Positions 16,809-27,700 of a stretch of DNA of 64,000 nucleotides are shown piece after piece. The stretch lies in the IMG/VR virus record IMGVR_UViG_3300025789_000822, positions 1-64,000 of that record, one strand, 5' to 3'. Position numbers and translations under genes: made by a program. This stretch comes from a virus. The notes under the pieces are model-generated. The model did no database searches, was not told where the DNA came from, and worked only from the letters and a program-made list of their open reading frames with translations. The first letter of the stretch is position 1; each line of letters starts with the position of its first letter.

Positions 16809-16828
16809 AATTTATCTATTCCGTATTG

Positions 16829-16836
16829 TATTTAGT
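16829..16836 (-). promoter_or_regulatory. Late-like octamer ACTAAATA
   Basis: ACTAAATA overlapping the stop of the 874-residue gene, 20 bases before the ATG at 16808. Confidence 0.6.
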
Positions 16837-19456
16837 ATTGCGTTTGATCAGGCAAAATAGTTTTTCTAGGGAACAACACATAGAAATCTTGACTGTCTAA
16901 TGGGTCTGGAGTAGGAGTTGCACTCGGCAAACCAGTCCAAGCAGGTGGGCTAGAATTATTGTCATAATTGTACGTAATACTCTTGTTGACTGTAAATCTA
17001 TCAATTTTAAAATTAATAGAGTTGAGTGATTGTTTTTGTCCAATTGGATTCAACCAGTTATTGTTAATCTGGTATTGTATGTATTGTGCATACGTTACTA
17101 TATCTGTCACAGAACCATCGGGAAGCGTGATTGGTTCAGGCAATGTAACCGTGCCCGGCTGCGTATAACAGATAACCCAAGCAGGAGTATATCCTAGTGT
17201 GCTACCGTTAACTTGTTGACTGGTCATCCATAATGGTAACAACTTGCTGTCATACACTTGCCCTAATACTTGTCCAACTCTGTTACGCATATTAGGTAAA
17301 CTATTTGGATATAGTGTTCTAGCATCACCCGGAGTCAAACTTGTATAGAATTGTTGACCTGATGGGCTAATTTCATAACTAGTAAAGATATTAGTTTCAC
17401 TAACATACCAGGGACCCAAATCTAATGGAATAAATGTTGGCCAATATATTGATTGCGGTACACTTGCTCCATAGATATTTGCAGTATTAGGATATTGTTC
17501 ACCCAAATTTAATAAGTTATCAACAACTTCACTATACACTACTTCGTATATAACATCACCTGTTGTTTCATCAATAGCTTGGGCAACTTTGATGGCGCCT
17601 AAAGTGATATTTCTCCAATAATGATTTTGTGTAACTGCGGCTACATATTGTTCAAAGTCACTGGCATTAATACCATAGGCATGTTCATAGACAACACTTG
17701 TTGCTAATCCAAAATAAGGATCATCTGCACGATACAGATATTCAGGTGGAATCAATGTTGTATTAGTTAGTAAAGTATTAAGTAGATTTCTATCACTTAA
17801 ACTAGGGTTACATGCAATATAAAGAGTATCAGTTGGTTGCTGATATTCTTGATATACTTCTACTGTAAACGTTTGTGTGCTTTGTACTACTGGAAATAGT
17901 GGACTATATGCTTCTACACTAAAAGTAAATTGAGTAGTATTTCCTGCAGTTAATATTGCATCAGTTGGTTGAAATGCAACTACACCTGATAACTCTCCGC
18001 TCGGTAATAATAATAAGTTAGGTGGTAGTGTGCCACTTACCAATCTATATTCTAATGCAACATCTGATTGTGCTAGTACACTTAATATACTAGTACTACC
18101 ATTATAAATTTGTCCTAAATCATTAGGTGTTACCCATGTAATATCACCATTGATTGCATTTTCTACTACAAATGAGAAGTTAAAGAATGGGGTAAAGATA
18201 GTTGGGTTTATTGATTTATATACTTGAACACTAAAACTAAATTGCGAAATACTATCAGGTGAAATTACAGGGGTACCTGTTATCCATCCTGTGTTTCTAT
18301 CACCTACTAATCCTAACGGTAAATTAGCATAGTTGTATGTTAATCCAGTACCATCAAAATCATGACCTATTACCTTAAAGGCAAAGAATGTATTACTATT
18401 GACAGTTCCAATGTTAGCATTTACTGTTGGGCTATATGTTGCACCTGTAACCAATGAGCCAGGTGGTAGTACAAAATACCCATAGTCAACTGTGTCAGGT
18501 GTTATATTATATGTTGATGGTCTAGTGTTGTATATGGTAGGTATTCTAGTATTCGAAGGCAGTCCAGGACCACCTTGACTAATAGGGGTGTTTTGATTGA
18601 TAACAGTTATACTATATGATTGCAAATCATTACCTAAACTACTACTCAATTTAAGTGTAAATGCGTATGTTTCGATTGTTGGTTGACCTACAGAAACGTT
18701 TGGTAATGTAATGGTCATATAACCTGCTGCATTGCTTAATGTATAAATTGGTCCACCTATTGTTGTAGAAATAGTAAATGTAGTAGCATCAATAATTGAG
18801 TTTATATAGTATTGTTGTCCTGCAGTAATGCCACCAAAAACAGTTCCTGTGAAGTTTACAGGTCTACCAACACTAAATCCTGTTGTACTCAAACATGATA
18901 TTGTGTTTGAAGTTTGTGTTGTTGCTACACCTGATGTTACTACCAATGGCAAATTAACACTAGATATAGGAGGCTCTGCGTATCCTCTGATCAATCCGTT
19001 ATTATTAATTTCTAATCCCGGAGGTAGTTGACCTTGAATAACTCTGATAATAACTTCATTAGTTGCTATAGGATTTGTATACTGTATAGGCAAACTTACC
19101 CAGGTGCTATCATATGTGCTTAGTATTGTGCCAGTTGGTGTAGTAAACTGGGGAAGGGCTGCACCACTAGTTGTTAAACTAAATGTTCTGTCTCTGATAT
19201 TTCCTAAATTATCTGTTGCCCTAATAGCAAATGTATATGTAGTAGAATTGGTTACTAATCCCGGTGATCCTGATAATAAGCCTATACCATCATTAGATGT
19301 CAATGTTACACCTGGGGGTAAACTACCGCTTAATAATGTGTAGTTTATTGATGATGCTGGTAATACTGCATTAGCAATTAATGTTGCAGTAAAAGGAACC
19401 TGACTAGGATATGTTCCTATAGTCCCGGCAGGTGTAATCCAAATTGGTTGTGCCAT
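16832..19456 (-). CDS. Adhesin-like virion protein with He-PIG repeats
   Basis: 874 residues. At least three putative Ig (He-PIG) domains with the LPPGVTL / LPPGLEI / LPPNLLL hallmark followed by GxxSGxP-type strands; one copy of the YYINSIIDATTFTISTT module near residue 215. The C-terminal about 330 residues are a distinct folded region with many Tyr and Trp (LPLWMTSQQVNG). Likely part of a fibre or baseplate appendage binding host glycans. AAGGAT 4 bases before the ATG; follows the endolysin gene by 2 bases. Confidence 0.82.
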   Translation of the reverse strand: MAQPIWITPAGTIGTYPSQVPFTATLIANAVLPASSINYTLLSGSLPPGVTLTSNDGIGLLSGSPGLVTNSTTYTFAIRATDNLGNIRDRTFSLTTSGAALPQFTTPTGTILSTYDSTWVSLPIQYTNPIATNEVIIRVIQGQLPPGLEINNNGLIRGYAEPPISSVNLPLVVTSGVATTQTSNTISCLSTTGFSVGRPVNFTGTVFGGITAGQQYYINSIIDATTFTISTTIGGPIYTLSNAAGYMTITLPNVSVGQPTIETYAFTLKLSSSLGNDLQSYSITVINQNTPISQGGPGLPSNTRIPTIYNTRPSTYNITPDTVDYGYFVLPPGSLVTGATYSPTVNANIGTVNSNTFFAFKVIGHDFDGTGLTYNYANLPLGLVGDRNTGWITGTPVISPDSISQFSFSVQVYKSINPTIFTPFFNFSFVVENAINGDITWVTPNDLGQIYNGSTSILSVLAQSDVALEYRLVSGTLPPNLLLLPSGELSGVVAFQPTDAILTAGNTTQFTFSVEAYSPLFPVVQSTQTFTVEVYQEYQQPTDTLYIACNPSLSDRNLLNTLLTNTTLIPPEYLYRADDPYFGLATSVVYEHAYGINASDFEQYVAAVTQNHYWRNITLGAIKVAQAIDETTGDVIYEVVYSEVVDNLLNLGEQYPNTANIYGASVPQSIYWPTFIPLDLGPWYVSETNIFTSYEISPSGQQFYTSLTPGDARTLYPNSLPNMRNRVGQVLGQVYDSKLLPLWMTSQQVNGSTLGYTPAWVICYTQPGTVTLPEPITLPDGSVTDIVTYAQYIQYQINNNWLNPIGQKQSLNSINFKIDRFTVNKSITYNYDNNSSPPAWTGLPSATPTPDPLDSQDFYVLFPRKTILPDQTQY

Positions 19457-19458
19457 TA

Positions 19459-20079
19459 TTATCCTTGCAATGCTTGTAATACTAATTGATAGTTACGTTG
19501 TCTTTCTTCAATGCCAATTGTTCCACCATTGATACGTTTTGTTAACATAACAAAATCACCACTGTCACAATATTGATTCAAGTTATTATTGTCCCAAAAC
19601 CATCCTGCACTTGCTGTAGCACCTTCAGGTGTTTCCATATATGCAACTGTTTCTTCAATTCCCAAACCCAATGCTTGTGCAAATTTTGTATAGTTAATAC
19701 GACCTGTCAATTGAATTAATCCACGACCACAGAAACGATATCCATCACCACTGTCTTCATCTCCATTTCCCATGCGATTTGCATAAACACGATTGGCAAT
19801 TCTTTCAGGTTGTCTTGCATATTGACTTGCGGTTTCTTGATCTGGAAAATACTTGTGAAAAGTGGTCATTAAACCTTTGTCACTATAGTTTAGATTTTCT
19901 TTGATAAAATTAAAACCACCTGACTCATGTCCTGTTTGTGCAACAAAACCTGCTACTCTATGAATATTATCAAACATATCATAGTATTGTGCTACTGTGT
20001 TTAATGGTTCTAAATATTTTTCTAACACATCATGGTGTGATTTAGGGAAAACTTGAGATAGTAAATCTAGTGTGATCAT
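19459..20079 (-). CDS. GH19-family endolysin
   Basis: 206 residues, a single glycoside hydrolase 19 domain (chitinase-type, used by many phages as lysozyme). The catalytic pair is visible as HESGG (Glu52) and ENLNYS (Glu61); GRGLIQLTGRINY (about 118-130) is the family signature, and NGGTIGIEERQ closes the domain. No signal peptide or membrane helix, so release needs a holin. It sits between fibre and adhesin genes, so it may be late-expressed with them or be virion-associated. AAGGAA upstream of the ATG. Confidence 0.92.
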   Translation of the reverse strand: MITLDLLSQVFPKSHHDVLEKYLEPLNTVAQYYDMFDNIHRVAGFVAQTGHESGGFNFIKENLNYSDKGLMTTFHKYFPDQETASQYARQPERIANRVYANRMGNGDEDSGDGYRFCGRGLIQLTGRINYTKFAQALGLGIEETVAYMETPEGATASAGWFWDNNNLNQYCDSGDFVMLTKRINGGTIGIEERQRNYQLVLQALQG

Positions 20080-20095
20080 TGTTATATTCCTTTTA

Positions 20096-23000
20096 TTATG
20101 AGTAAGTTGCGCTTACTGTGTACCACTGAGTTGTAGTAGGTGCAATAAACTGTAATGTTGCACCGTTGCCTGGCATAGTAAATGCGGCATTTGTTGATAA
20201 ACTATTAATTGCACCACCTGATCCAGGGTACACGTTTAATGTGTTAGCACTTGTATTTGTAATATAAATTACAGCTCCGGCAACTGCGGGTAATTGAACG
20301 CCGTTCGCACCTGATGCTACTGTACTTACAACGTTAATTTCTTTAGTTAATGCTGTTGCAGTACCCTGTGTTGATCCTGCGGCTGATATTGATGTACCAA
20401 TTGAACGAATATGATATGAAGTGGCTACTAAATTAGCACCACTAATGTTACCACTTGCTGATACAGAAGAGAATGTTCCACTTACGTTAGCCGCATTGAT
20501 TGTAGCAGTTGTTTGTAAATAACCTGCTGCTGCGGTACCACCTAAATACAACGCATTATTTGCTGTTGCTACCGTTCCTGACACGTTAGCTCCGGCTACC
20601 GAGTTAGCAGTTGTGGCATAAGCAACAGCACCTGTTACGTTTGCCCCTGTGATTGCTGTTAATCCACTACCTGTGCCATTTGTCAATAGATAACTTGCTG
20701 CCGCAGTACCACCCAAATATGCTGAGTTATTTGCACTTGCTACTGTACCTGATACATTAGCACCGGCTACTGAGTTAGCGGTTGCGGCAAAATTTACTTG
20801 ACCACTTACATTGGCTCCTGCCACTGCATTCGCAGTAGTTGCATATGTAGCAAGATTTACTGCACCACTTACATTAGCGCCCGCTACTGAGTTAGCAGTA
20901 GTTGCATAAGCAACAGCACCCGTAACGTTGGCTCCGGCAACTGAGTTTGCAGTCGTTGCGTATGCAACTGCACCACTTACGTTAGCACCTGCAACTGCAT
21001 TAGCAGTAGTTGCATATGTAGCAAGACCAACTGCACCGGTAACATTTGAACCAGCTACTGAGTTTGCTGTTGTTGCATATGCGACTGCACCACTTACGTT
21101 AGCTCCAGCAACTGCATTAGCCGTAGTTGCATAAGCAACAGCACCAGTAACATTGGCTCCGGCTACTGAGTTTGCAGTACCTGCTGTTACAGCATAAGTT
21201 GCATTAGCCACTGTACCTGATATATTACTAGCTTGGATATTACTTAAATTATTACCACTACCAATAAAATAGTTTGCACTTACTGCATTACCACCTGATA
21301 CGTTGGCAGCATTGATGTTACCCTGTACAATTAAACTTGTTAGTGTACCAACACTTGTAATATTGGGCTGTGCATTAGTTGTTACTGTGCCTGCTGTAGT
21401 TGCGGCGCCACTTAGTGCACCTACAAATGTAGTAGCAGTCAATGAACCATTTGCTAAATTACCACTAATACTTGAGTTTACATAGTTTTGTGAATTACCA
21501 TTTGATGCTGATGTTACAAATGTAGGATATACTGATGTTGCACTTGATGTATTAGTTTGTATACCGACAGCATTAGTAGCAAAAGCCGCATTCGCAACAG
21601 TACCTGTTACGTTTGCACCCGGCAATGCTGTTAAGTTTGCTCCGCTACCTGCAAAATAATTTGCGCTTACTAAATTACCACCCGAGATATTACCTGCATT
21701 GATATTGCCAGTAACAATTAAACTTGTTAATGTACCAACACTTGTAATATTAGGCTGCGCATTTGTTGTTAATGTACCAGTAAAATAATTAGCAGTAACT
21801 AGATTGCCACCCGCAACGTTAGCTGCTGAAACATTCCCCGATACAGTCAATAGATTACTGGTTTTGTTGAATGTAAGTCCCGCTTGAGCCGCAAAACTAC
21901 CTGAATCATTAAATAATACCTGTGTATTTGAACCAGGCGCTGTTGTTAGTGATGTTGCATTGATCCAACTTAGATTTCCTGAACCATTTGTTACTAAGAA
22001 ATAACCACTACTACCACCGGTGATGATTACGTTACCAACTGGTCCTAGGTTACTAACACCATTAACATTTAATCCTGTTAATGTTCCAAGACTTGTGATA
22101 TTTGGTTGACTTGCTGTGTTTACTGTGCCAATCAAATTACCAACAAATGTGTTAGCAATAACATTACTACTTGTAACTTGTAATACATTTCCTGTACCAG
22201 CCACGTTAACGTTGAAATTACCATTGGTATCTAATGACGCTTTGCTTGTACCGTTTAAGATGTAAGAACCGGCTGCAACAGAGATGTTGGTAATGTTACT
22301 ACCATCACCGTATAAGTATTCACCTTTTACTATACCTGAGTTAGAATAAACGTTACCTGATATTGTATTACCAGTAACGGTCAATGATGTTAATGTGCCT
22401 ACACTAGTGATATTGGGTTGTGCATTAGTATACACCGTTCCTGATACCACTGCGTTATTTACCGGACTTGTTACATTTCCACCTGCCACTGCAAAAGCAA
22501 CATTTGCGGTGTTAGCATTTGGAACTGTACCGAATACGTTGGCCCCGGGTATATAACTTAAATTATAAGCGTTTGCATAGATATATCCTGCTCCATAATA
22601 TCCTGGATATCCAAGTTGTAGGGCACCGACATAAAGAGTATTAGTTGTTAAATCCATATTCGGTAAACCTGAACCTGAACCCACAAGCAATGAATTGTAT
22701 CCACCGGATGCATTATTTGGATCTATACCGACAAGACTTACATTATTTGATGTATTATTACTAATTATTCTGGCATACGTAGAATTAGTAGCATTTGCTA
22801 CAGTACCGCTTACGTTACCACCTGCCACATGATTAGCTACATTAGCAAAATTTACTTGTCCTGTTACGTTAGCACCTGCTACTGAGTTCGCAGTTGTTGC
22901 ATAAGCGACAGCACCACTTACGTTTGCACCAGCTACATTATTTGCTACGTTAGCATAATTAACTTGTCCAGTTACATTAGCACCTGCTAAGTTTGTTAAT

Positions 23001-24619
23001 CCTGCACCATTACCAACAAATACTGTATTGGCTATAATGTTACCTGCACTAATATTACCACTACTTGATACAACTAGATTTGATAATGTTCCAACACTTG
23101 TGATATTTGGTTGTGCGTTTGTATACACCGTACCTGCAATCAATGCATTACCTACTTGTCCACTTACGTTAGAACCAGTAACACTATTTGCTGATCCTGC
23201 TACACCCGAATATGCGGCATAATTTGCATTGGCTACGATACCTGATACATTAGCACCAGCAACTGCATTTGCAGTTCCTGCAAAACTTACTTGACCTGTT
23301 ACGTTAGCACCAGCTACTGAGTTAGCTGTTGTTGCGTATGCTACTGCACCACTGACATTAGCACCTGCTACTGCATTTGCTGTTCCTGCGTATGTTGCAA
23401 AATTGATTGTACCTGTGATATTTGCGGCGGCTACGCTATTTGCTACGGCGGCTACGTTTGAAAATGCCGCGTAGTTTGCGTTAGCAACAGTACCAGTGAC
23501 ATTAGCACCAGCAACTGCATTAGCAGTTCCGGCTGTAACAGCATACGTTGCGTTTGCTACGGTGCCTGTAATGTTAGCGGCTTGAATGTTACTTAAATTG
23601 TTGCCACTACCGATAAAATAATTTGCTGTAACAGCATTACCTAAGTTAGCATTACCAGCAGAAATATTACCTGTTACTGCTAATGATGTTAATGTACCTA
23701 CACTTGTAATATTTGGCTGTGCATTGGTTGTTACTGTACCTGCTGTTGTAGCAGTTGTGGCACTTGATACAGTACCACTTACGTTGGAACCAGCAACGTG
23801 ATTTGCTACATTAGCATAATTAACTTGACCGCTTACGTTAGCGCCTGCTACTGCGTTTGCTGTTCCTGCGGTAACCGCATATGTTGCATTGGCTACGGTA
23901 CCACTTACATTGGCCCCTGCTACTGCGTTTGCTGTTCCTGCATATGTTGCAAGACCAACTGCGCCTGAGACATTTAACCCTTGAATGTTACTGATGTTTC
24001 CACCTTCACCAATAAATGTTTGTGCTTTGATAGAGCCTGAATTTGCATAAACATTGCCAGCAGTTACATTAGTCGTTACTGCTATGTTACTTGAGAATAC
24101 ACCCGTGCTTGCACCGATGTTACCAACGTTGGCATTACCAGTAACAGTTAACGTAGTGTTTGAAGTAACCGTATTGGCAACTAAATTACCTGATAATGAT
24201 AAACTAGGAAAACTTACAGAACTATTTGATACGATACTATTAGCAGTTAATGTACCTGAAATACTAATATTATTTACACCGGCAATGTTAGCAGGGAGAT
24301 CAACGATAGCAACTTGGCTAGAACTGGTAATAACAGCAGTACCACCCGCATTTGAAGAATTATTTGATCCTGTTCCTACACTAAGGGTAGTTGTTGAGAT
24401 TTGTACACATGCAATATTAGCAGATACGACTACATTCCCTGTAGGGGCGTTAACGCTGATACCTGCACCCGGAGTTTGATTAACACTTAATACAGCTTGT
24501 TGTTCAAGACCAGTAAAAAGTTGTGTGAAGTTATCTTGTACCTTTTGGAAGGCAGTTCTAATAGCATCTGCGCTAGGATCGTTGGGGAATGAACCAAAGT
24601 CAATATTCTGTTGTGACAT
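20096..24619 (-). CDS. 1507-aa repetitive tail fibre
   Basis: An N-terminal domain (about 1-40, NIDFGSFPNDPSADAIRTAF) probably attaches to the virion. The body consists of tandem 18-21-residue units (GANVSGAVAYATTANSVA and variants) alternating with units holding AQPNITSVGTLTSL (about seven copies), typical of beta-helical trimeric fibres. A C-terminal cap (about 1410-1507) ends VYPGSGGAINS...TTQWYTVSATYS. Similar repeats occur in the 47419-50463 fibre. GATAAATA octamer and AAGG before the start. Probable long fibre for host recognition. Confidence 0.9.
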   Translation of the reverse strand: MSQQNIDFGSFPNDPSADAIRTAFQKVQDNFTQLFTGLEQQAVLSVNQTPGAGISVNAPTGNVVVSANIACVQISTTTLSVGTGSNNSSNAGGTAVITSSSQVAIVDLPANIAGVNNISISGTLTANSIVSNSSVSFPSLSLSGNLVANTVTSNTTLTVTGNANVGNIGASTGVFSSNIAVTTNVTAGNVYANSGSIKAQTFIGEGGNISNIQGLNVSGAVGLATYAGTANAVAGANVSGTVANATYAVTAGTANAVAGANVSGQVNYANVANHVAGSNVSGTVSSATTATTAGTVTTNAQPNITSVGTLTSLAVTGNISAGNANLGNAVTANYFIGSGNNLSNIQAANITGTVANATYAVTAGTANAVAGANVTGTVANANYAAFSNVAAVANSVAAANITGTINFATYAGTANAVAGANVSGAVAYATTANSVAGANVTGQVSFAGTANAVAGANVSGIVANANYAAYSGVAGSANSVTGSNVSGQVGNALIAGTVYTNAQPNITSVGTLSNLVVSSSGNISAGNIIANTVFVGNGAGLTNLAGANVTGQVNYANVANNVAGANVSGAVAYATTANSVAGANVTGQVNFANVANHVAGGNVSGTVANATNSTYARIISNNTSNNVSLVGIDPNNASGGYNSLLVGSGSGLPNMDLTTNTLYVGALQLGYPGYYGAGYIYANAYNLSYIPGANVFGTVPNANTANVAFAVAGGNVTSPVNNAVVSGTVYTNAQPNITSVGTLTSLTVTGNTISGNVYSNSGIVKGEYLYGDGSNITNISVAAGSYILNGTSKASLDTNGNFNVNVAGTGNVLQVTSSNVIANTFVGNLIGTVNTASQPNITSLGTLTGLNVNGVSNLGPVGNVIITGGSSGYFLVTNGSGNLSWINATSLTTAPGSNTQVLFNDSGSFAAQAGLTFNKTSNLLTVSGNVSAANVAGGNLVTANYFTGTLTTNAQPNITSVGTLTSLIVTGNINAGNISGGNLVSANYFAGSGANLTALPGANVTGTVANAAFATNAVGIQTNTSSATSVYPTFVTSASNGNSQNYVNSSISGNLANGSLTATTFVGALSGAATTAGTVTTNAQPNITSVGTLTSLIVQGNINAANVSGGNAVSANYFIGSGNNLSNIQASNISGTVANATYAVTAGTANSVAGANVTGAVAYATTANAVAGANVSGAVAYATTANSVAGSNVTGAVGLATYATTANAVAGANVSGAVAYATTANSVAGANVTGAVAYATTANSVAGANVSGAVNLATYATTANAVAGANVSGQVNFAATANSVAGANVSGTVASANNSAYLGGTAAASYLLTNGTGSGLTAITGANVTGAVAYATTANSVAGANVSGTVATANNALYLGGTAAAGYLQTTATINAANVSGTFSSVSASGNISGANLVATSYHIRSIGTSISAAGSTQGTATALTKEINVVSTVASGANGVQLPAVAGAVIYITNTSANTLNVYPGSGGAINSLSTNAAFTMPGNGATLQFIAPTTTQWYTVSATYS
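20560..23960 (-). repeat. Tandem fibre-coding repeats
   Basis: Imperfect units of roughly 54-63 bases coding for GANVSG-x-VAYATTANSVA-type segments, clustered at about 20560-21200, 22780-23000 and 23150-23950. Near-identical units occur at 48060-48310, in the same orientation. Confidence 0.75.
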
Positions 24620-24638
24620 ATCTAATTACCTTATGTTG

Positions 24639-24646
24639 TATTTATC
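24639..24646 (-). promoter_or_regulatory. Late octamer GATAAATA for long fibre
   Basis: GATAAATA 19 bases before the fibre ATG at 24619, just after the terminator of the upstream unit. Confidence 0.7.
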
Positions 24647-24670
24647 GTTTTCAGTATAAACACTCCCAAC

Positions 24671-24701
24671 CAAAAAAATACCCGACTATTGCCGGGTATT
24701 T
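24671..24701 (-). terminator. Intrinsic terminator
   Basis: 9-bp stem aaatacccg/cgggtattt, followed on the minus strand by seven Ts. It closes the unit ending with the 1019-residue gene (stop at 24718). Confidence 0.88.
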
Positions 24702-24717
24702 GATTTAATTTGCGATT

Positions 24718-27700
24718 TTATTTAAGACCTGCTAACTTTTTCCAATCATTGATAGAATCTTTTGATTCGCTGATTTGGCGATTCAATTGACTTGCAACAA
24801 CTGGAATTGTTGTTTGACCAGTAGATTTTTGTTTATTCAATCCACCAGCAATAACTTTAGTCATAAAGTCAATATCTTGTTCAAAAGTAGTATCTGATAC
24901 TGACTTACCAGGACCTGCATCATTTGCCCATTCATCAAGTTTCTTGTCTTTTTTATCATCGTATTCAATTTCTTTTTTGACTTTTTTGCCTGCACGTTCT
25001 GCCTTGTTGTCATCTTTACCTTTATGACCTTCGTCATATTCGATATCTTTGGCAACTTTTTTAGCAGCCTTTTCAGCTTTGTCGTCTTTCTCAGCAGTTG
25101 ATTCTTTACCTTCAATCATTGCTAATTTCTTGTAAAGACTTTCAAAAGCAAAAGATTCTTCTACTGCTTCTTCTTCGTCACCGCATTCGCATGGGTCTTT
25201 ATGGCATGTTGGGCAAACTTCGCTTTCTTCCATGTTCTCTTCTTCAAGAGGACCTTTTTTGTCTGCGATTGCCAGTGATGTGTTAGCAGCATTATTACCT
25301 TTAGTTGCATTCATTGAGTTTGCTGAACCATTGTCTGGTGGATTATCTTCTGCAACTTCGTATGCCATTTGATCTTCTGATTCAACTTCATCAACAACTT
25401 CTTTATCGCCGTGATCGCAACCGCAAGATTCATAAGCCATACCGCATTCGTTACATGCTTCTTCATCAGTGCTTTCTTCGTCAGCATAGTCTTCTGCATC
25501 ATGTGAATGACTGTGATCATCGCCACCTGACATTTTTTTCATCAATGCCATCATACCTTCATGGTCATCAACAACGTCAATTTTTGGCATTGCTGGTTCA
25601 ATTTCTACTGAAGTTTCGCCAGGAATTGTTGCTGGTAGTTGTTCACCGTGACCTTCTTCGTCACCAAAGATACCTAAACCAGCTTGTTTAATGAAAGCAA
25701 GAACTTGGTCTGCTTCGCTGTCACTAGCATTGATACTTACTGAATCAGGACTACCTTCTTGGCCTTTGCTTACTGAAACTGTTAGACCTTCGTTAATTTT
25801 AGATTTGCTTTCGTTTAACAAATTGTTTAACTCTTTATCCCATGCTTCAAATGCATATTCATCAATCTTGCTGTCATGATTACTTGTATCGGTAAATGTT
25901 TTTCCACCTACCGTAAACTTGCCACCTTTAGGTGTTTTAGCAAGTGCACCAGTAAATGCATTACCTTCTTCAACACCATTTAATTCGTTCATTACGTTAC
26001 GAACCCAAGCACTTACGTCACTTGTACCAATTTCGTCTAAGCCACTTAAGTGACCACAGCAATTTTCAACTGCTGCCATGACTTTTTCTGGGCCATGTTT
26101 TGCTAACAAATTAGGATGTTGTCTAATGATACGATTGATAACTGCACTCTTAGCGGCTTCGCTTGAATCGTGATCTTCAGTCATACCACCTGCCATTGCT
26201 TGACTTGCCATTCCTGGAGTTGTTGCCGCTGGTTGCATGCCTTCTGTTTCCATCATACCTGCACTACTCATGCCATAACACTCATCTAGGCCTTCTTTGT
26301 AGCCTTGATGATAAGCCATGCACTCGTCCATATCTTCATAGTTCTTACCACAATGTGGATGACCTTTTAATCCATGTGCTTTACCTTCTAGTCTTGCTGC
26401 CATGACTTTGTGATTAGCACTTTCTTTAACTGCTTTTTTCTTTTTATCAGCGGCAGCTTTTTTCATTGATTCTTTTTTGTCGCCATCTTTGTCTAAGTCA
26501 ATATAATCTGGCTTAGCTTTTTTGCCTTCATTTGTAGGTTTACCCATAGCACCTATTTGACCACGATTATTACCCCAGAATGTTTCAGTCAACATTAACA
26601 ATATTGTTCCAACCATGATTAAAAGTTCACCACCGCCACCAAAACCTGCCATACCAGTTAGTGCAGAACCACCAATTGCTTGTGCGGCGCCTGCGCCAAG
26701 ACCTACTACGTGTAATAGTTGAAGCAATTTACCTTGCCAGTTGCCTGCTAAACCTTCGTTGACTGCGGCTTGTGCTGGCGCTTGTTTACCCATTTTATCA
26801 AAGCCAAATGCTTGTGCCACTTTCAATGCATTTTCTCTGCTAGGAGTAAAATCACCACCTGTAATTTGTTTTACTTTAGTTGCAATCTCTTGTACAGGTA
26901 AAAACTTCATTACTCTAGGTAAAATTGATTTGATCTTATCCATCATACCTTCGTCTATACGTGTCTTATGCATTGTTTTCATTTTGCTTTCAAAAGCGTT
27001 AGGATTACGGACGGCGCCTAAGTTTGCGCCTTCTGTGTCAATACCTTGAGTTGAAGCAATATCTGCCTCTTTGATTTTCTTCAATTGCGAACCTGCGATG
27101 CGTTTTGCTGCCTCTACACCATACTTAGGTGTTAGTTTACGAACCAATGCATCAAAGCCTGTTGTAGCATTGTTATGTTTGCCTATATCTTTTTCATCCA
27201 ACTCTTCTTCAGACATAGGTTGTGTTGTACCTTGTTGAGTTTGTTGACCTTGTTGAGGTTGTTGTGTTTGTTGTTGACCTTGTGGAGTAACAACTGAAAG
27301 TTTCTTTTGTTGTGCTAAGTTATTGATAGTGTCATTTAAAGCCTTACCTGCAGGGCTTTGATCATTTACTGTGATCATACCTGTAGTAGTTGCTTTGTTA
27401 CTACCTTGTTGCATTACTGGAACTGGAGTAGGTGTTTCGTTGATAAGTTCTTTATCTAACTGCTCAAACCAGTCTTTTAGTGTGTGCTTTTTAGTTTTGC
27501 TTTTGTCATATGCAGGTAATTTAACATCTTTACCATGCTTAACACCAAATGCTGAGAAATCATATTTCTTTTCTTCACCTGTTTCAGCATCAGCATTTTT
27601 CTTAGGACGACCACGACCACGAGGTGCTGTATCTTGTTTGACTTTTTTGCCCTCTTCATCTTCATCATCTTTACGACCATAACCACCTGGCTCAGCAGTG

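Noticed and set aside
20560-23960. CRISPR-like repeat array
   Set aside because: The repeats are imperfect, in frame and code for fibre segments; there are no unique spacers of constant length.
24861-25115. 84-codon minus-strand frame inside the 1019-residue gene
   Set aside because: Out-of-frame shadow of Lys/Glu-rich coding DNA without start signals.
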